This document shows, in pieces, positions 26,021-34,770 of a stretch of 64,000 bases of DNA; position 1 is the first letter of the stretch; each line of letters starts with the position of its first letter. Both the position numbers and the translations under genes were made by a program. The notes below the pieces were generated by a model. That model made no database searches. It had not been told where the DNA came from and saw nothing but the letters and a program-made list of their open reading frames with translations. Source of the DNA: Lachnospiraceae bacterium (lineage in GTDB: Bacteria > Bacillota > Clostridia > Lachnospirales > Lachnospiraceae); the NCBI GenBank assembly GCA_022845955.1, contig AP025576.1, positions 1,302,001 to 1,366,000 of the forward strand. Direction: 5' to 3'.

Positions 26021-26876
26021 TAAGCAGATAGTAAAGAAAAAAAACAGCATAAGTCCGGTGAAGGTAAGAAGAACTGTCAGTGAAATACTGATGATTTTAT
26101 TCACCTGTGTTTTTCTGTTCCCGTTTTATGTTATGATTGTTTTAGCGGTCAAAACACCTTCTCAGGCATTAATGAATCCTTTATCATTTCCAACAAGCTT
26201 TGAGCTTTCTAACTTTATAAAGGCTTGGCAGATGACTAATTTTCCGAGAACCTTTTTTAATACTTTTATTATTACGGCAGTAAGCGTAATTTTAATAGTT
26301 CTTGTGACCGGTATGGGAACATTTGTTATGCACAGAACAAAAAACAGGTTTGTCCGGAATCTATATTATTTTTTCATTGCAGGGCTAATGATACCATTTT
26401 ATCTGTCACTCAGTCCTTCAGTAAAATTGATGAAAAATTTAAATCTTATGGATTCAATTCCTGGTATATGTATTTCTTATATCGGAAGAAATATTCCCTT
26501 TGCCGTATTTCTTTTTATGGGGTTTATTAAAAGTGTGCCGAATGATTTGGCGGAATCTGCTGTAATTGACGGCTGCAGTCCTTTTAAGATGTATTGGAAA
26601 ATTTATTTTCCCTTATTAAAACATGTGGTTTCTACATTAATAATATTGGATACGATGTCAATCTGGAACGACTTCCTGTATCCGTTGTTGATTTTGCAGA
26701 CGAAGAAACATCAGACATTGACATTAGTGCAATATGTTTTCAGGAGCGAAGCAAGTACACAATGGAATTTAATTTTTGCAAGCTATTTGTTGTCAATGCT
26801 TCCCTTATTGATTACATATTTTGCATTACAGAAGAATATTGTTGAAGGAATTGCAGCAGGTGCTGTGAAGGGATAA
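26013..26876 (+). CDS. Sugar ABC transporter permease, MalG/UgpE type
   Basis: Second membrane subunit, 287 residues. The start is a TTG at 26013: GAGGGAG lies seven bases upstream, and the reading frame overlaps the previous stop. The EAA loop is DLAESAVIDGCSPFKMYWKI (about 177-196), with Ser in place of the first Ala of the canonical AA pair, which is common in this subunit. The C-terminus IVEGIAAGAVKG is typical. It is followed 16 bases later by the glycosidase-like gene. Confidence 0.94.
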   Translation: MDNKQIVKKKNSISPVKVRRTVSEILMILFTCVFLFPFYVMIVLAVKTPSQALMNPLSFPTSFELSNFIKAWQMTNFPRTFFNTFIITAVSVILIVLVTGMGTFVMHRTKNRFVRNLYYFFIAGLMIPFYLSLSPSVKLMKNLNLMDSIPGICISYIGRNIPFAVFLFMGFIKSVPNDLAESAVIDGCSPFKMYWKIYFPLLKHVVSTLIILDTMSIWNDFLYPLLILQTKKHQTLTLVQYVFRSEASTQWNLIFASYLLSMLPLLITYFALQKNIVEGIAAGAVKG

Positions 26877-26892
26877 AGGAGAGAGAAAACTT

Positions 26893-28971
26893 ATGAGTAC
26901 AGAAAAAACGATTGATTTTGGTGCCGTATACTTTAGATATTCCGCTCCGGCAGAACGCGACTGGGAGAATGATTACAAAAAAGCCGCAGAAGACGGAATT
27001 ACTCATTTCAGACATTGGTTTCCCTGGGCAGCAATTGAAACCTCTCCTGGAGTATTTAATTGGGAACCGTATGATAAGCTGATAGCTTTGGGAAATAAGT
27101 ATGGGATACGGACCGTTATAGCGGAGATGTCTACAATCATTCCGGATTGGTTTTTTGCGGAGAATCAGGAAGCAAGAATTACTGATAAAAACGGAAATAA
27201 AAAATTTAATAAAATGAATGACAGTTCCATGGCCGGAGGAACGCATTCCATGTGTATGGATCACAAGGAGGTCCGGGATGGGGTGGCCGGATTCCTGCAG
27301 GCTATGGGGGAACATTATAGAGGCGTTGATGGTATTCTTGGGTATGACGTGTGGAATGAATGTTCTTTATACAGTCCGGATGGCTTATGTTATTGTGATG
27401 CAACGGAAAGAGAATTCCAGGAGTGGCTGAAAAATAAATACGGGACACTGGATAAGCTTCACAGCGTATGGTGCCGGCATAGCTATACAGACTGGTCACA
27501 GATCAGATTGCCCAGAATGACAGGGCCTCATCCGGAATTTTTTGATATGATCCGCTTCCAGAATGATCAGCAGGAAAGATGGTTCCAATTTAGAATTGAT
27601 GTTTTAAGGCAGGCGGATTCTACCCATAATATTATTGCGCACGGTAATGCCAAGGCACATAGCGATATAGCCACATGCTGTGGAGATGATTGGAGATATG
27701 CAAAGCATCCGGATATTTTTGGATATACTCTCTGGTATGAAAATAAATGCAGCGCGTTAATGGGTGGAGATATGATCCGATCTGCATCCGGAGACAAAGA
27801 ATTCTGGAGGGCAGAGGCCATAGGTGATGCAACCTGGGAAAATAGAAGCGATAAAACGGATGCAGAAACCAAAAAAGATGAAATGGCATTTCCCGAAAAT
27901 ATTCGAATGGATGCATTAATGAGTATCGGAACAGGGGCATCTGCATTTATTAATCCCCGTTACAGGGGACTTAATGAGGGACATTTATTTCAGGCATATG
28001 GCTGGTATGCGCCGAATGGAGATCGGACAGTAAGGTCGGAGGAAATTAAAAAGCTTGCAGCCTGGTGCCATGATAAGGCTACAGCAGAGTTGTGGAAGGC
28101 GAAACCGGTTAAGGGACAGGTTGGCTTATTGCTTCTGGAAGATGCGCAGGCCCTTTGTTATTCATTATTTAATGATACTAATATTTATTCAGATTGTCTG
28201 AAAGGATGCTATCAGGCATTTGTGGATTCCGGGATCCAGGCTGATATTATCAGAATGACGCAGATCGATAATTATGATATGATATATATTCCTTATCCTG
28301 TGGGAATCTCTGACCGGGATATGAAGAAACTGCTGGTCTGGACCAAGGGAGGAGGCACGCTGATCAGTGAAGGATGCTTCGGCTATTTTAATGATTGCGG
28401 GCATGCGATTGAAACAATGCAGCCTAACCGGGGTTTTGAAGATGTATTTGGATGTATACAGACTTCTGTTCACCTTGGGCCGGATGCCAATAAGAATATA
28501 ACCATTGATTCAATGCATGGAAAAATCAATGCAGGTGTTTACCGGCAGGCATTCCAAGTCACCCAGGGAAATGCGGAAGGATATTATTCAAACGGGGAAA
28601 TTGCAATTGTCTCCAGTAATTGTGGAAAAGGAAAAACCATGCTTGTAGGCTCCATGCCAGGCTATGGATATCAGCATCATGCAAATGAGGTCAGCAGACG
28701 ATGGTTTTCATCACTTTTAAGATTTGCAGGTATGCAGCCTGCGGCATTTGCTCCATATAATCAGGAGGTCACGATCCGTCTTTGGGAAAACTGTGATAAT
28801 AAATATGCCTGGATCTATAATTTTTCAGATATGGAGCAGAGTGTGGAAGCCGTATTCTCAGACAGAATAGAAAATCCGGTGCTTTTAAGGGGGATTGAAT
28901 TCAAACAATCAGATAATAACAGTGTGAATGTCCGAATAGCTCGGAAGGATGTTGCAGTTATAAGAATTTAG
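26893..28971 (+). CDS. GH42-like beta-galactosidase-type glycosidase
   Basis: Predicted cytoplasmic glycosidase of 692 residues with GH42 architecture: an N-terminal TIM barrel and a beta-galactosidase trimerisation domain (NYDMIYIPYPVGI, GGGTLISEG, about 465-500), then a small beta domain. Candidate acid/base is E156 (in YDVWNE) and nucleophile E308 (in FWRAEAIG). GH42 enzymes bind zinc with a Cys cluster; here C121, C166 and C168 remain, but the last Cys of the C-x-C-x-x-C motif is replaced (CYCDAT). No signal peptide. Because GH42 family boundaries are broad, galactosidase activity should not be assumed. It sits in an operon with glycerate kinase and a dehydrogenase. Confidence 0.8.
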   Translation: MSTEKTIDFGAVYFRYSAPAERDWENDYKKAAEDGITHFRHWFPWAAIETSPGVFNWEPYDKLIALGNKYGIRTVIAEMSTIIPDWFFAENQEARITDKNGNKKFNKMNDSSMAGGTHSMCMDHKEVRDGVAGFLQAMGEHYRGVDGILGYDVWNECSLYSPDGLCYCDATEREFQEWLKNKYGTLDKLHSVWCRHSYTDWSQIRLPRMTGPHPEFFDMIRFQNDQQERWFQFRIDVLRQADSTHNIIAHGNAKAHSDIATCCGDDWRYAKHPDIFGYTLWYENKCSALMGGDMIRSASGDKEFWRAEAIGDATWENRSDKTDAETKKDEMAFPENIRMDALMSIGTGASAFINPRYRGLNEGHLFQAYGWYAPNGDRTVRSEEIKKLAAWCHDKATAELWKAKPVKGQVGLLLLEDAQALCYSLFNDTNIYSDCLKGCYQAFVDSGIQADIIRMTQIDNYDMIYIPYPVGISDRDMKKLLVWTKGGGTLISEGCFGYFNDCGHAIETMQPNRGFEDVFGCIQTSVHLGPDANKNITIDSMHGKINAGVYRQAFQVTQGNAEGYYSNGEIAIVSSNCGKGKTMLVGSMPGYGYQHHANEVSRRWFSSLLRFAGMQPAAFAPYNQEVTIRLWENCDNKYAWIYNFSDMEQSVEAVFSDRIENPVLLRGIEFKQSDNNSVNVRIARKDVAVIRI

Positions 28972-29007
28972 AATGTAACAGACAAAAAAATGGGAGATAA
29001 GTTGAAT

Positions 29008-29961
29008 ATGAAAATTGTGATTTTAGATGGATATACGGAAAATCCCGGAGATTTAAGCTGGGAAGGGTTTGAAAGTCTTGGTGAATTAACTGTATATGAC
29101 AGAACAGCGAAGGAAGATGTAATAGATAGAATCGGGGATGCCGATGCAGTGATTGTGAATAAGACTCCGCTGGATAAGGCTGTTTTTGAGGCATGCCCCC
29201 AAATTAAATATGTTGGTGTTTTAGCAACCGGTTATAATGTGATTGACATAAAGGCTGCAAGAGAGCGTGGGATACCAGTATGTAACATTCCTACATATGG
29301 AACAACGGCAGTTGCTCAGATGACTTTCGCTTTATTGCTTGAAATCTGCCACCATGTTATGGAACATTCCGAAGCTGTAAAAAAAGGTGAATGGTCCAAT
29401 AATGCAGACTGGTGTTTTTGGAAATATCCATTGATGGAACTGGCCGGAAAGAAAATGGGAATTATTGGATTTGGCCGTATTGGACAGGCAATAGGCAAAT
29501 TAGCGGTAGCTTTTGGCATGGATGTGCTTGCATATGATGCCCATCAGAACGAAAGCGGAAAAGAGATCGGAACTTATGTAACTTTGGATGAGCTGCTGAA
29601 AGAAGCAGATGTTATTTCGTTAAATTGTCCTTTGTTTCCGGAAACGGAGGGGATTATTAATGAGAAAAATATTAATAAGATGAAGGAGGGAGTAATTCTT
29701 ATTAATACAAGCAGGGGACCGCTGATTAATGAAGAAGATCTTGCAAAGGCGCTGCAGGACGGAAAGGTATACGCGGCAGCCTGCGATGTGGTGTCAACAG
29801 AGCCAATCAGACCGGATAATCCGCTGCTGGGATGCTATAACAGTATTTTAACTCCTCATATTGCCTGGGCGCCTAAGGAAAGCAGACAGAGACTGATGGA
29901 TATTGCGGTTGCAAATCTTAAAGCTTTTATTGAAGGCAAATGGATAAATGTGGTGAATTAA
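29008..29961 (+). CDS. D-2-hydroxyacid dehydrogenase, glycerate-dehydrogenase-like (copy 1)
   Basis: NAD(P)-dependent reductase of the D-isomer 2-hydroxyacid dehydrogenase family, 317 residues. I start at ATG 29008, since the paralogue at 45094 begins with the same MKIVILDGYTENPGDLSW. The Rossmann motif GIIGFGRIGQ (about 145-154) and the catalytic Arg (in NTSRGP), Glu (in STEP) and His (in TPHIAW) are in the normal order. The closest recognised pattern is glycerate dehydrogenase/hydroxypyruvate reductase, which would supply D-glycerate to the kinase encoded upstream. It closes the first catabolic operon, followed by the second CdaR gene. Confidence 0.9.
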   Translation: MKIVILDGYTENPGDLSWEGFESLGELTVYDRTAKEDVIDRIGDADAVIVNKTPLDKAVFEACPQIKYVGVLATGYNVIDIKAARERGIPVCNIPTYGTTAVAQMTFALLLEICHHVMEHSEAVKKGEWSNNADWCFWKYPLMELAGKKMGIIGFGRIGQAIGKLAVAFGMDVLAYDAHQNESGKEIGTYVTLDELLKEADVISLNCPLFPETEGIINEKNINKMKEGVILINTSRGPLINEEDLAKALQDGKVYAAACDVVSTEPIRPDNPLLGCYNSILTPHIAWAPKESRQRLMDIAVANLKAFIEGKWINVVN

Positions 29962-30036
29962 AAAAGTTATTTGTGGAAAATTATTTATCTTTGTATTTTT
30001 AAACCAAATTGAACAATCTGTTTTGTAATTGAAAAA

Positions 30037-30098
30037 CTAATGATTATCATTAGGAAATGTTATTATACATTAATAATGTTGTAACATTAATATAAAAC
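30037..30098 (+). promoter_or_regulatory. Palindromes upstream of CdaR copy 2
   Basis: A perfect 17-base palindrome (arms CTAATGAT and ATCATTAG, one central base) lies at 30037-30053. A little downstream, in 30061-30098, are the dyads CATTA/TAATG and ATGTT/AACAT. They overlap the probable promoter region of the regulator gene and are good candidates for its own operator. The 29962-30118 gap is otherwise very AT-rich and empty. Confidence 0.55.
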
Positions 30099-30118
30099 AG
30101 AAGAATTTGGAGAGTACA

Positions 30119-31264
30119 ATGATAGATGCATTACTGGCAAAAAAATTTATTGAAAGAATTACCCAATACACAGAATACAATGTTAACATAATGGATGAAA
30201 AGGGGATAATCATTGCCAGTAAAAATACTTCCCGGATAGGGACGTTCCATGAAGTGGCATTACAGATTATACAGGGGACAAAGGATACCATAATTGTTGA
30301 CAATGAAAATACCCAGTTTGGCGTAAAAAAGGGAGTCAACATGGCTATTTACTATAAAAAACGTAAGGAAGGGGTTATTGGAATTACAGGGGATCCGGAA
30401 GAAGTTATGCCCATAGCGCTGGTGATAAAAATGTCGGTGGAGGTCATGCTGGAGCATGAACTGTTTAAATATGAGAAAATGCAGCGGCGCAATCTGAAAG
30501 AGCAGCTGCTGAATATTATTCTGTACAATGAAGATTTACAGAAAGGTGACTGGGAACGTTTTATGCAGCCCCTTCAGCTGAAAGAAGACATTATCCGGAT
30601 GCCGGTTCTGATTAGTATTCAGAGCCACAGAGATGTGAGGGAAAATGTTCTGAGTGCCTTTCGCAACGGCAGAGAACATTCTCCGCAGGATTTAATATGC
30701 ATGACAAGAGACGGGGATATTCTTCTGTATAAGGCTTTGAATAATCCACTGCCCGAGCTTATGAAAAATTATAAATATGTGATAGGAGAGGCCATTGCAG
30801 ACGGTCTGCGGTATATGAGAAGCGCAGGGTGCTCCTATACTATCTATGTGGGTGCTTTTCAAAGTGATTTCCTGTATTACAGAATGGGATACGGACATTG
30901 CTTATGGCTCAAAAAAAATATGGGAACCGGAGGAAGCTTTTATTTTTACGATCATACCAGTATGTATTTCATGTCCATTCTGCCGCTCACGGAGCTTCAG
31001 GTTGCGTACTATACCATTGAGAGAAATTTTGGAGATAAGTTTGTTGAAAACTTTAAAGAAATCATAGAAGCCCTCCGCATGGCTAATTTTAATCTGAATG
31101 ATGCGAGCAAGCTGCTGCATGTCCATAAAAATACACTGATATACCGGTTGGATAAAATAAGGGAGATATTGAATGCAGATCCCCTTGGAAATAATAATGA
31201 CAGGGAATTTGTGAATGGTTTTTACCATTATTTAAAGAGAAAAGAACAAATTTATCAGGATTAA
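30119..31264 (+). CDS. CdaR-family sugar-diacid/glycerate responsive regulator (copy 2)
   Basis: Paralogue of the regulator at 20136, same domain order: sugar-diacid recognition domain (NIMDEKGIIIAS, GTFHEVALQI, GVIGITGDP) and C-terminal PucR-type helix-turn-helix (NDASKLLHVHKNTLIYRLDK). I start at ATG 30119, with TGGAGA six bases upstream; an in-frame TTG at 30107 would bury that site. At 381 residues it has normal length. Its position between the two halves of the catabolic region suggests it controls the second operon, possibly while copy 1 controls the first, or that the two respond to different acids (inference). Confidence 0.9.
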   Translation: MIDALLAKKFIERITQYTEYNVNIMDEKGIIIASKNTSRIGTFHEVALQIIQGTKDTIIVDNENTQFGVKKGVNMAIYYKKRKEGVIGITGDPEEVMPIALVIKMSVEVMLEHELFKYEKMQRRNLKEQLLNIILYNEDLQKGDWERFMQPLQLKEDIIRMPVLISIQSHRDVRENVLSAFRNGREHSPQDLICMTRDGDILLYKALNNPLPELMKNYKYVIGEAIADGLRYMRSAGCSYTIYVGAFQSDFLYYRMGYGHCLWLKKNMGTGGSFYFYDHTSMYFMSILPLTELQVAYYTIERNFGDKFVENFKEIIEALRMANFNLNDASKLLHVHKNTLIYRLDKIREILNADPLGNNNDREFVNGFYHYLKRKEQIYQD

Positions 31265-31286
31265 TTATTCAAAAACGGTAAATTAT

Positions 31287-31338
31287 GATGTCTTTCATTT
31301 TTGTATTTCAAATACAAAAATGAAAGGCATCTTTGTTT
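31287..31338 (+). terminator. Long hairpin terminator after CdaR copy 2
   Basis: An almost perfect 22-base stem (31287-31308 with 31310-31331, one G-U pair) with a tight loop is followed by a T-rich tail. It isolates the regulator from the second importer operon. Confidence 0.88.
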
Positions 31339-31347
31339 GCCCAAACA

Positions 31348-31376
31348 TGGGAAAAAACGATTCCACTTTCTATAAT
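31348..31376 (+). promoter_or_regulatory. Probable promoter of the second importer/glycosidase operon
   Basis: A consensus -10 TATAAT lies at 31371-31376, but the -35 position (TGGGAA at 31348-31353) is poor. A strong -10 with a weak -35 is what one expects of an activator-dependent promoter, consistent with control by a CdaR protein (inference). Confidence 0.5.
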
Positions 31377-31425
31377 GTAAATACAATCTCAGCAAGAGAT
31401 AAAATAACAAACGGGAGGGAATTTA

Positions 31426-32910
31426 ATGAAAAATTACAAAAAAATTCTTGCAATGATTTTAGGAACCGTAATGACAGTATCCATGCTGGCGGGCTGCGGC
31501 GGCAGTGACAGCAGCCAGACACAGGCGCCTGCAGAAACAGGAAAGGAAACAGCATCGGATGCAGCGGAAAGCACTGCGCAGGCGGGGGAGGCGGAGAACG
31601 GAACGCAAAGCGCCGGGGCAAATACTGAGTTTAGCGGAACGCTGAAATTATACGGTCCCGGGCTTTTTACAACAGTAGGCGAGGAGGGAAGTACGGACAT
31701 TGTAACCGGTATTACCAAGCCCGGCTACAACGTGGTTATCGACAGATGGAAGGAACTGTATCCCAATGTGGATTTGCAGATTGAAACCATTCCCTGGGAC
31801 AACTGGAAGGCAGCCTGTCAGACTGCGGCGCTGTCGGGGGATGTGGATATCATTCTCCATGGAGCATCAATTGTTCCGATATGCGAGCCTCTGACTACAT
31901 ATCTGGAAAAAGATCCGCAGGTAAAGGATGCCGTTGGCATGATGGCGATGAGAAAGAATTCCGATATCGCACCTCTTTCCGAATATGTACCCTACGGACT
32001 TACCGTGAATGTCAATCCGGTTATGGTAGTTATTGATAAGGAAATCCTGGAGCATTACGGACAGGAAATCCCGGATTACGAAAACTGGACCATGCAGGAT
32101 ATTCTCGACATTGCCAAGGCTACGACCGGAACCGATCCTGTCACTGGAAAAGAGACCTACGGCATGAGTATGATTGCGGCGGCAAGTGCAAATAAGAATT
32201 ATATCTGGGCCTCCAGAGCGGTAAATAACGATATCTATGAATGGGGTGACAGCCTGAAAAACACAAAGGTCAACTTTGTAAATGATAAAACAAAGGAAGT
32301 ATTCAATTATCTGACAGAGCTTTCCTCTTATGCAAGTCCCGATTATATTGAAGGCCTTGATATGGCAAATGCATATACGCAGGATAATAATCTGGCAATG
32401 TTCATTATTGAAGATGTGTACAGTGCTTATAACACGATTAAAGCAGCAGGGCTGGAAGACAAATATATGCTGGCAGCACTGCCGAAGATTGAGGACGGAG
32501 AATTTAAGGGAATCACCTCCAGCCATATGGGTGACTGGAATATGGCAATCTGTAATACCAGTACACAGAAGGATCTGGCCTGGGAATTTATGAAATTCAT
32601 GGTAACGGACGAGGAAGTACAGCAGTGGATTCTGGATACCTATTGTATTCCGGCCAATAAGGAAGCAAGCGGCAAGCTGGGCGGATATATGCCCGCCGAT
32701 TACGCGGATCCCATTTCTTATGTTGTAAGCACCAGTCCGCTGGAATTCAGCGCTTCTGCAAACAACTGCTACGATAGCAGCAACTTCGGAACCTTTGCCA
32801 ATGACCTGACAACCGTACTGAATGAGATGTTCCAGGGCAACATGGATGCGGATGCTGCCATGGATTATGTAAAGAAGAATCTTGACGATTATATGGGTAC
32901 ATTAAATTAA
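31426..32910 (+). CDS. Sugar ABC transporter substrate-binding lipoprotein
   Basis: Binding lipoprotein of the second importer in the sugar-acid region, 494 residues. The signal peptide ends in the lipobox LAGC (Cys near residue 24) and is followed by a Ser/Thr/Glu/Ala-rich linker of about 40 residues, then a family-1 binding domain (LYPNVDLQIETIPWDNWKAA, near 107-126). GGGAGGG precedes the ATG. It begins an operon of 14 genes that runs to 48263. It differs clearly in sequence from the lipoprotein at 23656, so the ligand may differ too. Confidence 0.93.
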   Translation: MKNYKKILAMILGTVMTVSMLAGCGGSDSSQTQAPAETGKETASDAAESTAQAGEAENGTQSAGANTEFSGTLKLYGPGLFTTVGEEGSTDIVTGITKPGYNVVIDRWKELYPNVDLQIETIPWDNWKAACQTAALSGDVDIILHGASIVPICEPLTTYLEKDPQVKDAVGMMAMRKNSDIAPLSEYVPYGLTVNVNPVMVVIDKEILEHYGQEIPDYENWTMQDILDIAKATTGTDPVTGKETYGMSMIAAASANKNYIWASRAVNNDIYEWGDSLKNTKVNFVNDKTKEVFNYLTELSSYASPDYIEGLDMANAYTQDNNLAMFIIEDVYSAYNTIKAAGLEDKYMLAALPKIEDGEFKGITSSHMGDWNMAICNTSTQKDLAWEFMKFMVTDEEVQQWILDTYCIPANKEASGKLGGYMPADYADPISYVVSTSPLEFSASANNCYDSSNFGTFANDLTTVLNEMFQGNMDADAAMDYVKKNLDDYMGTLN

Positions 32911-32933
32911 GCCGGGTTAAGGCTATCTGGTCA

Positions 32934-32965
32934 GGAACCGGAAAAGCAGATGCTTTTCTGGTTCC
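32934..32965 (+). terminator. Intercistronic hairpin after the third binding-protein gene
   Basis: GGAACC and GAAAAGCA on the left pair with TGCTTTTC and GGTTCC on the right with one mismatch. No long T-run follows. It is probably an mRNA-stabilising element or weak terminator, like those at 7089 and 25056. Confidence 0.62.
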
Positions 32966-32990
32966 GCTTATCATAAAAGGAGTTTGTTTC

Positions 32991-33914
32991 ATGAAAGACA
33001 GACAGGCGTTGAAATTAAAGATAAAAAAGCAGCTTGTGTGGTATTCCTTTATCGTTGTCAGCATCATAACTCTGATAGTGCTGACCTATATACCGATGCT
33101 GACTACCATCAAGTACAGTTTTCATGATATCCAGGTCCTTGGCTTCGGCGAGGATAAATTCATAGGATTCCAGAATTATGAGAAGATCATGCATAACTCT
33201 TCCTTCGTTAAATCAATCGGAAATACCTTCCTGCTCGCCCTTATGAGCCTGGTATCCATACCTATCGGTTTCATTCTGGCCACTCTCATTAATAATGTGG
33301 GAAAAACCAAATGGCAGAGCTTCTTCAGGGTGGGATACTATTTCCCCAATATTATTACGGGCGTCAGTGTGGTACTCATTTTCCAGGTGGTGCTTAAGGC
33401 AAACGGAGGGCTTTTAAACAATGCACTTTCCGTACTGACCGGTCAGGAGGTGGCAATCGGCTGGCTGTCGGATTCCCATTACTCCAGATTTGGCGCAACC
33501 ATCTTGAGCGTATGGGGGAGTATTGGTTATTCCATGCTGATTAATCTGGCAAGCCTGCAGTCCATTCCCGGTGAAATTTATGAAGCGGCTGAGGTGGACG
33601 GCGCGAATGCTTTTAAGCAGTGGTGGTACATTACCATTCCGCAGATGACCTCCTGCTTTGCGTTCCTGTTTATTACCTCCATTATAAACGGCCTGGCCAG
33701 ATTCTCCGATTTGTTCATCATCGGCGGCAATACGTCGGCAGGACGTCCCGGAGGCACGCTTCAGACCATTCTGATGTATATTTATCAGTTCAGCTTTGAA
33801 AGCCCTCAGTACGGCATTGCCTCTGCGGGGGCCATGATACTTTTTATCCTGACTTTTGTAATCACGTTAATCAATCTGAAAATGACAGGATTCTTTAAAA
33901 AGAAAGAAACCTGA
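32991..33914 (+). CDS. Sugar ABC transporter permease, MalF/UgpA type
   Basis: Membrane subunit of the second importer, 307 residues with six predicted helices and an EAA loop EIYEAAEVDGANAFKQWWYI (about 193-212). AAAGGAG lies at normal distance from the ATG. It is 11 bases from the next permease. No ATPase gene is present in this operon either. Confidence 0.95.
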   Translation: MKDRQALKLKIKKQLVWYSFIVVSIITLIVLTYIPMLTTIKYSFHDIQVLGFGEDKFIGFQNYEKIMHNSSFVKSIGNTFLLALMSLVSIPIGFILATLINNVGKTKWQSFFRVGYYFPNIITGVSVVLIFQVVLKANGGLLNNALSVLTGQEVAIGWLSDSHYSRFGATILSVWGSIGYSMLINLASLQSIPGEIYEAAEVDGANAFKQWWYITIPQMTSCFAFLFITSIINGLARFSDLFIIGGNTSAGRPGGTLQTILMYIYQFSFESPQYGIASAGAMILFILTFVITLINLKMTGFFKKKET

Positions 33915-33925
33915 AAGGAGCATCT

Positions 33926-34753
33926 ATGAAGCGTAAGAAAATTAGAAGAGTTATATTAATCACGGTGCTGCTGCTTATGCTGGCGGTGATTCTGATTCCG
34001 CTTGTATGGTGTATCGTTCTTTCTTTTGACAGAAAAGCATTGTCCACCCTGCCGGAATTTTCACTGATACCGCATGAGTTTTCCCTGTTTAACTATGAGG
34101 TGGCTTTTAATACCATACCGCTTGTCAGATATTATATGAATACGATTTTTGTTACCGTAGTACATACCTTCCTTGCCGTATTTTTTGCACTGATGTGCGG
34201 GTATGCCTTTGCCAAGGGAAAGTTTGTGGGAAAGCAGTTCTGGTTCATCTTCATGCTGGCGGTTATGATGATCCCCTTTGAATCCAGAATGGTACCTTTG
34301 TATCTGCAGTACAAAAGCTGGGGGCTTCTGGATACCTATGCACCGCTTCTCATGGGGGCCTGCGCTTATGTATACGGCATTTTTTTTGCCAGGCAGAATA
34401 TAGAGGCGATACCGGATTCCCTGAGAGAGTCCGCATACATTGACGGAGCAAGCGAATGGCGGATTTTCCTGCAGATTATCATTCCGCTGTCCAAACCGCT
34501 CATTGCAACACTGTCCATTCTGCAGATACTGAGTAACTGGAACAGCTATCTGTGGCCTCTGGTGGTGATCAGAAGCTCTGAAAAGCAGCTGATTTCGGTA
34601 GGGGTTTCCGTTTTTAATGCCCAGCAGGATTCCATTTATTACGGGCCGAGAATGGCGGTTGCGGTAATCAGTGCCATCCCTTTGAGTATCATGTTCCTGT
34701 TCCTTCAGAAATACATTGTACAAAGCGTGGCGGTAAGCGGTATCAAACAGTAA
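33926..34753 (+). CDS. Sugar ABC transporter permease, MalG/UgpE type
   Basis: Second membrane subunit, 275 residues with six predicted helices. The EAA loop SLRESAYIDGASEWRIFLQI (about 167-186) and C-terminal IVQSVAVSGIKQ fit the family. AAAGGAGC precedes the ATG. It is followed 17 bases later by the first of four glycosidase-like paralogues, which supports import of their substrate by this transporter. Confidence 0.95.
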   Translation: MKRKKIRRVILITVLLLMLAVILIPLVWCIVLSFDRKALSTLPEFSLIPHEFSLFNYEVAFNTIPLVRYYMNTIFVTVVHTFLAVFFALMCGYAFAKGKFVGKQFWFIFMLAVMMIPFESRMVPLYLQYKSWGLLDTYAPLLMGACAYVYGIFFARQNIEAIPDSLRESAYIDGASEWRIFLQIIIPLSKPLIATLSILQILSNWNSYLWPLVVIRSSEKQLISVGVSVFNAQQDSIYYGPRMAVAVISAIPLSIMFLFLQKYIVQSVAVSGIKQ

Positions 34754-34770
34754 ATAAAAAGGAATTGGCA

